DNA of 64,000 bases from Amaranthus tricolor (Eukaryota; Streptophyta; Magnoliopsida; Caryophyllales; Amaranthaceae): the NCBI RefSeq assembly GCF_026212465.1, contig NC_080059.1, positions 7,327,811-7,391,810 of the forward strand. The letters are read 5' to 3'. Positions 12,287 through 24,500 of the stretch are shown here, piece after piece; positions within the stretch are counted from its first letter, which is position 1, and each line of letters starts with the position of its first letter. The position numbers and the translations under genes were made by a program. The notes below the pieces were generated by a model. The model saw nothing but the letters and a program-made list of their open reading frames with translations, had not been told where the DNA came from and made no database searches.

Positions 12287-12480
12287 TTGGAGTTGGTGTT
12301 ATAATTTATTAAAGTTGGTATTATAACATGTTAGAGTAGGTATTATAACCTATTAAAGTTGGTATCTCCAAATAGATTATAATACCAACTTTAATAGGTT
12401 ATAACACCAACTCCAAATACCAATTTTAATAGGTTACAATATCAACTTTAATAGATTATAACACCAACTCTAAATAGGCT
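12287..12480. repeat. Fold-back repeat built from TTGGTATTATAACC units
   Basis: The left arm (12287-12365) has repeats of AGTTGGTATTATAACC-TATTAA in forward orientation. The right arm (12366-12480) carries the complement, GGTTATAACACCAACTC, several times. The whole can form a long hairpin. The ends TTTGGAGTTGG / CCAACTCTAAATA match each other. It lies about 240 bp upstream of the APC8 start. Confidence 0.65.
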
Positions 12481-15400
12481 CAGCGATGTATGTTAGTTTT
12501 TAGATTTTTTTTTAATTATTGGGCCTGGTTCTGAAGAGCCGTCTCTTGTAAAGACGGTCTCTCAGGAGAGGCGCTTATCAAGTTTTAATATAGAAATAAT
12601 AGACAATAACATTTCGTTGAAAAAATCTAGTATTTAGTTCACACTAATATTAGTCTGAACCAATATTTACAATTCCTTCCAATCCATTCTTATACTCTTA
12701 CACTTCACCTCACTTCACTCCTCTCTACTCTAATCTACTTTTATACTCTTACACTCCACACCACTCTATTCTTAAACAATTTAAAAGAATTAAAAAAAAA
12801 ATTAAAAATTAAAATTAATATTAAAAAACTTAAAAATTTAAAAATTAAAATTTTTAATATTAAAAATTAAAATTTAAAATTTTAAAAATTTATAAAATCA
12901 AAATAAAAAAATGAAAATTTTAAAAATAAAAAATTAAAATAAATTAAAATAAAATATTTTTTCAAAAAGTTTTTTTTCAGTTGCTTTTGAGTATGTAATA
13001 AAGAGTGGAGAAAGAGAAAGTGAAGAGAGTAGGAATAATAGTAATAAAATTTGGTTCACACTATTTTAGTGTGCACCAAATCCACACAAGAGTTTCTCGA
13101 GTTAGATGTACTCAAGCTTAAGTCCTTACTCCGGGAAACAGTAACAAATAACAATGAAGTTATTTTCGATAAACCTTTGAAATATAACATTATGTGCAAC
13201 TTTATATAAATAAAAAGATGTGATGATTTAATGAGTTATTTTACTAAAGTCTATTATAATCTGAAATCAGAAAACTATAAATATTTTGCCCCATCAAAAT
13301 AAGAGAGAATAATAAAGAAATAAGATAAATTTAAGAAATATAAAATGGAGTATTCGGAAAAAAAGTGTTGAAAAAACAAGTTAGGTTGAATAAAAATAAA
13401 TTTGGCAAGATCACAGTATAAGCTAAGTTCAATGAAAAAGGTATAGTACAGCAAAAAAAAATGTTTAGTACAAATAACAATAATTTAAATTTAAGTTATG
13501 TTTAACAAAATAAATTGAGTTGAACACCCACTTAGAAAAAATTTGATTTTCCACTCATGTTAGGGTTTAAGCTCTCATCTTTACATATGATTATATGAAT
13601 GTTCATTCGATTTTATTTAATTTAGTTATAATAAAATGTCATACAAATAAATTAAATTTGGTATAAATAAGTGGTCCAAGAAAAAAAAAATTAGAAAATT
13701 TAGAAAAAGATTTGTAGGAAAGGTAAAATGAGCGAACCAGTTTAATTGTATAAATAAAAAAACCTATATCTAAGGACTTTTGAAGCTCCCAAAAATCCAA
13801 TTACCTAAAATTAGGGATCAAAATTTTTTAGCTCATTATTGTATGAGAAAAGGTGAGTCACAAAGAAGCAAAATAATCAAACACAAGTGGAGGCATTCTT
13901 GTACCAACTTGAGTTATAATTATTAGGAGGAAGTATTGAAAAATAGTTTTAAGGTTAAAAGTACAAGTTTAAAATATTAAACAAAATATTTGTATTCTAA
14001 TCTAAAATAAAACCTTGTTGAGGACAATTATAGGAATTCATTCTAACTTGAGACAATCCTCGTTGATGACAATTATTAGAATAAAAGATGCTTATTTTAT
14101 GGACTTTTGTTAGGTTGTTATTATTTGATTTAATTACACTATTAGATATGATAAATGTAAAAAGTATTGAGTTTTTTTCATTGTAAAATTTTTTTTATAC
14201 AATATAAATTTTAAAGATGATTTTAACTTTATTATTTTTCACTCTACCAAATATAAATTATAGATCTGTCATTTATTATATATATTAATAGAAGTATATA
14301 AGCACTATACCTTTTCTATTATAAGCGGAGCCAAAGGCTTTTAGGGCGGCCACATTCCTTCTCAATAATTAAATTTATAAAAAACTTATTTTAATTTTAA
14401 TGTGCAAACAAATATAATTTAATTTTTCGATTCATCTATATTTTAAGTTTTAGATTTGTCTAATTGATATTATATTACATGTAAATAAAAGTGTATTCAC
14501 TAAATTAAAACCACCACTTATAAATGGAATCTATAACGTCAATTGTTATTTGTGATTGCAAGTTGGCATCATGGCATGGGAGCCACTAAGGTCCCAAGTC
14601 TCTACAAGTCTACGTCATAGGACATTAGGACTACACAAAAGTTACAACTAAATTTTCTAGGCCACGATATATGAAGTATTTACTTTTCAATTTTCAATAT
14701 TTGGCCCCTCAACGTAACTACATATCTTGAATAAAAGAATTATTTCCTTTAAAAGAGTAAGAAAGATCATACATTTTAACTTTTTGTGGTTATGAGTACA
14801 AAAATTAATTTTTTTTATGCCATTCCTTCATATTAATTAGAATTATTTATTTAGTTTATCGGGTTTTCATTTAGAGGAGATAAAAAAGTTGAAAATAAAT
14901 TGAGATTTTGCTTTGTGATTGTGAATAAGGGAGAGTAAAGATGATGGGAAGATGAATTAGATCAACTAGGTCAAATTAAAGTCAAAGGTAATTCAGGTAT
15001 GTAAAAGGTAAATGAGGATAATAAGTTATCTAATTTTAAATTTATTTAAATTTAACAAGTTCGTCACAATGTTCATTTTTTTTCGTGTTTGTAATTCAAA
15101 AAAAAAATCATCTTACGACTGTAGTTTTAAAAATGTCAAACTTTATGATTGTGTTGACAAAAAATTTAAAGAGTTATTAATACATATGTCGGAATGTCAT
15201 TCAACAATAAGAAGGTTAAAGAAAATATTTACCATTAGATAAATGCAAATTGCAACATGAATTTGACATGCTAAGCTAGTGACATCTTTTTCTTTAAATA
15301 TGCATTTTTGCTTTTTAATTATTCAATTTTAACATACTAGCATTTCTTAATTAAGTAAATAGTTGTATAAATAGTATTGTATCTATCAATAATTATCAAC

Positions 15401-15514
15401 TTTAATATATTTTCAAAAAAATTATTAACTTTAGTATGCTGGACTGTATGTGCATGCGAAAAGTAGTCAAAATAGTTAAAATTAAGTTAATAAATATTCT
15501 TGCCAGATTAATTA

Positions 15515-15518
<4 letters not shown>
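12481..15518. other. AT-rich intergenic, no gene seen
   Basis: The stretch holds low-complexity A/T runs (12780-12970), a short GTCTCTTGTAAAGACGGTCT hairpin near 12541 typical of the dispersed MITE family described elsewhere here, and scattered short repeats. The 76-codon frame 15012-15242 is Lys/Phe-rich with no recognised domain and is probably chance. Confidence 0.5.

Positions 15519-15598
<80 letters not shown>
15519..15598. repeat. (TA)n microsatellite
   Basis: About 80 bp of uninterrupted TA dinucleotides. Confidence 0.95.
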
Positions 15599-15601
<3 letters not shown>

Positions 15602-18586
15602 GAGAAATTTAAATTGATTTTGCTACCTCATTCCTTAGCCTTCTCATTGGCTCTATGTACTTAGAAAAATAGTAATAGAGTACAATATGAAACTAGGTTA
15701 TTGATTTTTCCTTTTCTTTATAGTCATCACACTTTGTTGAATCCCACCACTTCTTAATGCTTATTTTTTCAAACTTTTTCAAAATCTGATCAATACACAA
15801 TAATGCTATCAACAATCACTTTTTAAACATCTATATTTTCAAAGTTGTTCTATCCATCTTCACCTTTAAGCTTTAAGTAATGCTCTATCAATTTCACTAA
15901 CAAATTCTCATTTGTTTTTTTTTTCCACATATTGCAATCCTTAATGTAAGTATAATGGACATTGAAACAAATCAAATAGACCATATTTAATTATGTATTA
16001 ACATATAAATTAAGAATAAAATATTAAGTAAAATTGATTGATGAAAAGTACCAAAAAAAAAACAAATGAGAATTTTTTAGTGAAATTGGGGGAGTAATAT
16101 ATCATGTAAACTAAATTAAATTAAATTTTGAATAAGTTTGCTAATAATAATTAAAAAAACAATAGACATAATGAAAAAAATATAATTTGGAAGCTAAGAA
16201 TAAGTCATTGTCGATGAATAAGTTTTGATCCAACAATAATTGGGTCACTAGAATGGGAAAAGTGTTCTCAATATAAGTTTTAAAAGTTTAGTATTGTGGA
16301 ATATTAATGGATGAATATGTATGAGTGAGTATCTGCTTTTGTAATGGATAAAATTATGTTAAAATATTTTTTTATCGCTAATTCATGTTTACATCAAAGA
16401 TAAAGTAGTTTTAAGATAGAGTGACATTTTTGAGTGTTATGAGTCACAATCAAACTAGAGTTTAGCAAGAGAAATTCTGTAGATCATGTATTTCTTGATT
16501 CATTTCCTTGCAACTTCTCTTTTATTCGTTCTTTTTAGCTTTTATTTGGTATTTGCTCTACTCAATTTTGGGTTTTCTTGGTTCAACCTAAAAGCTCCAA
16601 GGTTAAGGTAAGAATTTTGTTAAAAATATTTTTTTAGCTAATCTTGTGGGATACAGTCTTTCGGTGAGGCAACTTTAAATAAAAAGTTTATATTCTCATA
16701 TGGATTATTATGTATTAGATGGACTATTTGACTTATGTATTAAACGCGTCTCTTGATAATACAACAGTTTGTGTTTTTTCTATACTTAGGGCCCACTTAT
16801 CATCTTTTTTTGTTTCCTATTTTTTATTTTTCTTGAAAATTTTGAAAGACTAAAAAAATAATTTTTACTTTGTAGTTGTCAATTTTAAAATCATCATCTT
16901 CACAATAAATTTGACTAATGTTTTTTTATACATTATAAGACATATATAAATTGATTTTAAAAATCAAACTAAATTGCAAAATAGAACTTATTTTTATAAT
17001 TTTTTTATTAGTATTATTTTATTTTTTTGTTAATATCTTTATTAAGTTATATGGGAAGAATTTGTTATGTAAATGAATATGAATTTAATTTTACTAATTC
17101 GCCATGTAATTTCATGATCATTATATTAAAAATATATGTTAATGTAAAAAAACTTATTTTCAACTAGGTTAATAAAAGTATGCCTTAATTTTGGAAAAAT
17201 GGAGATATTTGGCATATGCTACATTTGGCCACATAGCATAGTCATATGATTCTTTCACATGTTTAATCACTTCATTTATTTACTCTTATTTAGTTTGTCC
17301 TTATTTAACGTTAAAAATTCTTTGATCAATAGTCTTTGCCCACATTAATTTTTCTTTTAAAGTTTTGTTTTTTAGTAATTATAAAGTAATGTTTATGTTC
17401 AAACAACAAAATAATACAAACCAAAAAATCTCGCCGTATCAAATCCCGCAAATAAATAATGTAATTTAAAACTATGTGGAATTATGGTTTAACCGACACT
17501 TGCAATGTACGAGATTTGAAATTCGAATTCTTTTGCATACCAACAACAAATAGAAATAGTGATAAGTATATTTTATTTATAGGGTGATATACTTTTGTTT
17601 TATATTTTACTCATCCGTGTAAATTCTCTAATTAGCTTGAAAGTCATTTATATTAAAAATGTGGGTGTAATACTTGTCTTGTTTATTCACGTTGTTATAT
17701 ATTTCACTTAAAAAAAGTAGATAAGATTTAAATCTGTAACAATTTGCTATATTGACTTTTTATATGAGATAATTGAAATAAACTCAACTTAAACCTTAAA
17801 CTGATAGTGATATTCAAAAATATTCTACACCCTACATTTCATATTGTTTGTTATAGTTTAATCAAAATTAACATATTTTTGATCAATTATAACAAATAAT
17901 TTAAAATACGTGATGCTTTCATTATACTCTTCTGTTCCATTTAATTAACAATATTTTAAATTTCGATGTAAAAAACTTTTGAACTCAACATTACAAAACG
18001 AGTGGGACCAGTTAATATACCCTATCAAAAATTGGTTCTATTTATTGCCTCTGACGAAATGCATCATCATTATTATCGTACCTAATGTGTTCTGTTTATA
18101 GAAATTATATTCAAGCTCTAGAAAGGGATAAAAAACGACATAAAAAAAATACAGTCAAAAAGTCTCTGAACTCATGGCTGATGCCCAAAGGCTTAGTTCC
18201 CACAACTTAACGAAAGAAATTAAGTAAATTTAAACCCATAAGTCTACATCATCAATCACCATAAATAAAATCTCAATCCTGCCACAATAATAGTTACAAG
18301 TTGCTCTCTGACACTAAATATCTACTGCTTGAAACTTATTAAATCTCTTTAATAGCCAAAATATTTATTACTTCTATTTCTATAAAATAAAATGCTTACA
18401 TACACCATGCATTTTATTTGCCTTGCTCACATTTCTTATTACTTCTATGTTCTATACGCTTAATTACTTTCCTAACCATACGTAATATAATAAGTTAATC
18501 CACCTACTTTTCTCCTTTTTAAAAATCTTTTATAGGTTATTATACGAAAGTTTATTATTGGTACACCCACAGAAGAATTTCAGAAA
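15599..18586. other. AT-rich upstream region of the arabinofuranosidase gene
   Basis: No gene is seen. One clear inverted repeat pairs AATTTCACTAACAAATTCTC (about 15890-15910) with GAGAATTTTTTAGTGAAATT (about 16068-16087), about 200 bp hairpin-to-hairpin, so it is possibly a degraded MITE. No convincing TATA box was found directly upstream of the 18587 start codon. Confidence 0.45.
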
Positions 18587-21500
18587 ATGGCTTCTTTTTT
18601 CGAGCCTATTTTTGATCACATTTTCATTTGGGTTTTAGTGGTAACATTCATCATATCCCAAGAATGTGTAGCTCATGATCATAACCATACTCATGTTCAT
18701 GATTGTTGCAATGATCATCATGTCCATGATTATTGTTATAATACTAATCATGATTATGATGGTGATCATAAGCATAATCATAATCATTATCTCACATCAT
18801 CACTTACTTTGGATGTTTCTAAACAACGTCAAATACCACCTCACTTTTTTGGTATATTTTTCGAGGTAAATATATTTAACTGTTTATTAATTAATGTTTC
18901 TTATATTTTATTAATTGCATCATTAATATTTCTCTATTTGGATTCTAGGAGATTAATCATGCTGGAGTTGGTGGTTTATGGGCTGAACTCGTTATGAATA
19001 GAGGTGAACTCTTGTCAATTACTCACACTATAAATTTATTTTTTAGTTTAATTTAGATCATTATCATTGTATTCAATGTGTCCCACTCATAAAATTTATA
19101 TTCAGGCGGCCTTAAAAAGGGATAAAATGCGAAAATTCATACCCATAAAAGAGAATACGTTCACATAGTCTATGTGACATTTAACTTAATTTAGATCATA
19201 ATTTGAAATAAAGTATGACAAAATAGTAGTATAATTATTGATCATTTTCATTTTCGTTGACTAAAAAAACAAAAGTACATTTCTCACTAATTGTATATCT
19301 CCTTCTAATATACTACTACAACATGATCATGATTTACCACAATGTATGCTTTATTCAAGATGAATTTAGAATATTAGTACAAAATAGACTAAACCTTTGA
19401 TATCAATACGACTATTAAATTTATTACTAAAAGATTTGTAGTGAAATAATCTGGTTAATGGTCTAAGCAAGGTCTAAGCAAGCCCGTACTTAAAAATCCT
19501 TGTAATTTATGTAGGATTTGAAGCCGGAGGCCGCCATACGCCGTCGGTGATCAACCCTTGGGGTGTGATCGGAGATGAAATGGCGATATCAATAATAACA
19601 GAGCTTTCATCATGCTTTAAAGAAAATCCAGTGGCTCTAAGAATGAATATACATTGTGACTCTACAACTTGCCCTCCAGGAGGAGTTGGAGTCTACAATC
19701 CCGGTTATTGGGGAATGGTAATTATTTGTTTTTTTAATTAATTAATTAAAATACACAATTTTTTAGATGAGTCGGTGTGATTATAAGATCATCATTATTG
19801 GATTGACCTAATATACACTTTTAGTTTTAAATTGATCACTTATAATTATAAAATAACCACTTATAGTCTTAAAGTAATTATATTTTATAGAAAATAACCA
19901 CTTAGAGAAGTGAGTTGATTGTATGAGCCCATCTCATAATGAAACAGTCTCATGTAAGACGAGTTTGAATGTTATTGTGATTATTAAGTTTAATTTCATA
20001 TTAAAATGAATTATTTTTTAAAGAATTTTGATCTTTTATAGAATATTGAAGAAGACAAGTCTTATAAAGTGGTATTCTACATTAAATCATCTGGACCACT
20101 TGATGGTGTTATTTCATTAGTAAGTGATGATGGAACACAAGTACTTGCCTTTCAACGCATAATGTAAGTGTCATTTCCTTTTTTTTGATTTTTTAATTTT
20201 TTAGATTTTGTACTTATTGTTTATAAATAGTAAAATTAAAAAAATATTTTTGGTAAAGTAAAAAACTTTCATAAAGAGTGTTGTGTAATGTGAACTGAGA
20301 AATATTTATCATTACATTTTAACCAATAAATAATATGACATTTTTTATTTAAGGAATTCTTATTAATATAATGTCGCAAACTCAATGGATATAAAAATTC
20401 ATTTTCCTGATTTAATAATTGATATCCGCATGCGAGTTGTCATAAATCGGAGAAAGAGAAATGAGTAAAGCACCTTAAAAACTTGAAGATTAGAGTTACT
20501 CTTACTACATGTATCAATTAATTTTAGTATAAAAATAAAACTTCTTTTAAGCTTGTGAATGAGTTATCTCTTCTCCTCGTTTAAATTATTCAGATCTACT
20601 TTAGAATTCTATCAATTATAAGACTAATTTATTATGTTCAATGAATAAGTTAATTAATAGTAAAATTTAAATTTAAAGTGGTGATGCAAAAAGAGTAAAG
20701 AGTTGGACAAAGATGGAGATAACATTACAAGCAAGAGCATCATACAAAAAATCTAGACTTCAATTCACAACTACCCAACAAGGAACTATTTGGCTCGACC
20801 AAGTTTCTTGTATGCCCACCGACACATACAAGGTGACACTCTTTAACATTATTATTATTCATTAAATTTTGTATTAAAATAAAAACATAATTGTTTTAAC
20901 TTAAATTCATAAATATGAACAGGGTCATGGATTTCGAACTGATTTAATGAGAATGCTTCTGCAGCTGAAGCCTAGGTTCCTTAGATTTCCTGGTATTGTT
21001 TTATCTTTAGGATCTATTTGGCAAATGATTATTGGTTATAATTATTAGTTGATTTGAGCAGTTCGAAACATAATTGCTCAGCCGGTTATTTAATATAAAT
21101 TTTTAAGCCAATTATTATGGAGTTGTTTGGTAAAAAGTAATTGTTAGCTTTGGTAAAAAGTAAATGAAAAAGACCGCTCCAAATAGTTTTTAGTTTTGAT
21201 TTAAAAATCAATTTTCAGTTGACTTAAAAGTTGTTTATCGAACACTTTTTTTTTAGTTATTTGACCAATTAAAAAACCAACGAAAAAGTCAATAAAAAAC
21301 TAGTTGCCAAATGTCAATGAAGTTATTATTATGGAGTTGTTTGGTAAAAAGTTGATGGTTTAGGCCTCATAATATGTTATATACACGTAACACCCCAATT
21401 TCCAACCCCTTAAGCGAAACTAGAATCGTGAAGGAAGGGAGAAAATACGGGTGTTACAATACTCTTATACGTCTCCTTACACAAGAACCCTTTAGACTAT

Positions 21501-24500
21501 AAGTGTGGATGCAACACATATTCTTCTCGTATCTGACGCTGAATATTTAACTTTAAATATAGAGTGGTTGGAATTCGAACCTGTGACCTTTTATCACGTT
21601 GGCTCTAATATTATGTCAAAGAACTAACTCAATAAAAAAAATTAATAAAAAGCTTAAGCTGATGACGGAGGCCTAATATGTTTTATCATCTAACACCAAG
21701 AACCCCATCATATCTATTAAATTATTTATTTTTGGTTCTTTAAAGTATGAAAATTAGATAAAATAAAAAGTGAAATGATTTATTTAACTGCAGGAGGATG
21801 TTATGTAGAAGGCAATTATCTAAGAAATGCTTTTCGATGGAAAGAAACAGTGGGGCCATGGGAACAAAGACCAGGACATTTTGGTGATGTTTGGGGTTAT
21901 TGGAGTGATGATGGACTTGGTTATCTTGAATATCTTCAAGTAATCAATTCAAACTTTATAGTATAATATAATTTACAAAATGATTTATTAATCCATATCA
22001 GCCCATTCTTTTTTTTCAATGCAGCTAGCAGAAGATCTCGGAGTTGAGTCTGTTTGGGTTATTAACAATGGTAGGTAGAACATTTCATCAAAGTACCTAA
22101 CTGTTTTTATTTATTGGGAAACATTATGGGGTGATTTCGAGTTTATGGGTTTTTCACATCATGGATAAACGTTATTTAATTTTTAAGTTTTTAACTTTTC
22201 CATTTAGTACATAAAATGTTAAACTTTTGTTAAAATAACGTTTTTATTGTTCATCATAAGGATTTGTTTTCATAAAAACAAATGACCAATCACCCTTAAA
22301 TGGCACTTTATCGAAAATATATTTACAAATGAGCATTTAATACAACAAAGAACTTAATATTTTATCTATCACAGAAAAAAATTGAAAGTTTGGGGTGATG
22401 GAATTTTCTTTGATTCATGATAATTTACTTGATATACCTTCTCATTGTAGGAATGGGTTTGCAGGATGAAGTTAGTCCATACCTACTAGCGCCTTTCGTC
22501 CAAGTAATGTACCTTCTACACTTCTAACTAGTTTAAATTTTGTGACAATCATGGTTTATTTTTTAAATATATTAATTAATATTTTGCAATATAGTTAATG
22601 TTAAGGGTATAAACTAACCCCTTTGTCCCATTGAATTTGTATTATTTGTCATTTTGATTCGTCTCACTCAATTTGCATCATTTCTATTTTTAGATAATGA
22701 CCCACCACTTTCGTTTAATTTCATTCACACATTTTAACTTTCTTTTAATTTCATCCATATAATTCGTTCTTTCTCTTTATTTATTACCATTTTTCACCCT
22801 TCTCGTAAAAAATACCAACTTTCTCTTTGCATCATTATATGGAACATGGGGGGAGTATTTGATATCTTACTTATGTTTAAATACTTTGATTGATTTATCT
22901 ATCTAATTTAGCATCTAAAGAATGCTTAGTTAATCTTTTTAATTATTAATACGAATTTCCATAATTATTCTAACACTCTATTTGATTCTTGATATTAAAT
23001 AATGAGAATATTAATGAAAAATTAGTATAATTTTGGTAAAAAAATCTCTTAACACGTTTAATGATCATACTTATTGTACTTTAAATCTTTCCTTTTCTCC
23101 ATAAAATTCACTCCGAGAAAGTGGTATTAAATATTAAAGAAAAATTATAAACAAATAACTTTTTTATAATTTAAGTTTTATCTTCAAAAAAATAACATAA
23201 TACAATTCATTAAAATTTACATTATAAATTATATTCATTACCACTCTTTAGTGCTAACTACCAAATTTGCGATAGAACAAATTTCATATATTGTGACACA
23301 TGACACCATGTTTGGCATTAGTATATTAGTATTGATATCATCTGATTACTTGAGATTACTCGAAAATATGAAAAAAATAAATTCATTTTAAAAAAGTAAA
23401 TTCAAATATAAGTTTTTGTAAATTTTAATTCTCAAATAAACGTTGTCATGCAAAAACTGAAGTCGTATATTTATTCGTTGTTACTAACAACGAACAAAAA
23501 AGTTGTTTAAGAAAGTCAAAACTCTTCGTTCACTGTTAAAAACAATGTCATAACGTTTGAAAGGACAAAAAAACATGTTCGCTGTTGATAATAATGAATA
23601 AATATGTTTTATATTTTTGTCTCTTCAAACCCTATGACATTGTCTTCTTTTGTTCGCTTTTAATAACAATTTAGTAATATTTTTTTTTCTCTTAATTGCT
23701 GTTACTAATAGCGAACAAATCTAAACTTAAGCCGGGACATAAAGACGCTTTTCTTGAAAATGAAAATTTTCCAAAGCTTATTTAAAAAATTTTATTTTAA
23801 AGAAATTTATTTTATTCAATCTTTTAACAAACTCTTAATTATTTGGGTTGGACCAAGTTACATAAAAGTCTTGATAAAACACGATCAGGTTAATAGCTCA
23901 TTTGACTTAGCCATGTCAGCCCGTTAAGAAGTCGGCTTATAAAGAACTTTAGAAGTTAATTATAAATAAAAAATTTTAAAAATTTATAAAATAATACTTC
24001 ATGTTTAAACTTGTGGTAAGACTTTGTTCTTGTTGAGTAACAAAAAAAAATTGACTAGTAAAAGAAGGTCAACCAAATCCTTATTCGCTGTAATAATAAT
24101 TAACAATAGTGAGGTAATTTGAATATTAATGTTTGACATGTAATCACAAAGTTCATCAATACTAATTAATTAATTAGATTAACTAACAAAAATAATAAAA
24201 ACTAAAATATATATTAAAATTATTAATTTACAATAAAGAAAATTAGAGATATATATGCTAGCTTAACTAGAGAGACATATATTATCATAAAACATTTAAG
24301 AGAAGTGAGTTTGAGAGAGAAATGAGACTTTGGATGGAATAAGCCAAGTATTCTAATAAGTTTTCATAGAATAATAGTTATTTATTGTTGGTAACAATGA
24401 ACAAGCTAGTTTGAATATTCACACTGATTGTATATAAAATCTGGAAAAGAGCAAATTAAAAGTCATAAACTTAGTTTATTGTTAGTAAAAGTGAACAAAA

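Noticed and set aside
15012..15242. 76-codon frame as a small gene
   Set aside because: It lies in very AT-rich DNA with no signal peptide or conserved motif, and is indistinguishable from chance.
18675..18869. 64-codon very hydrophobic frame
   Set aside because: It is the +1 shadow of the His-rich repeat of arabinofuranosidase exon 1.
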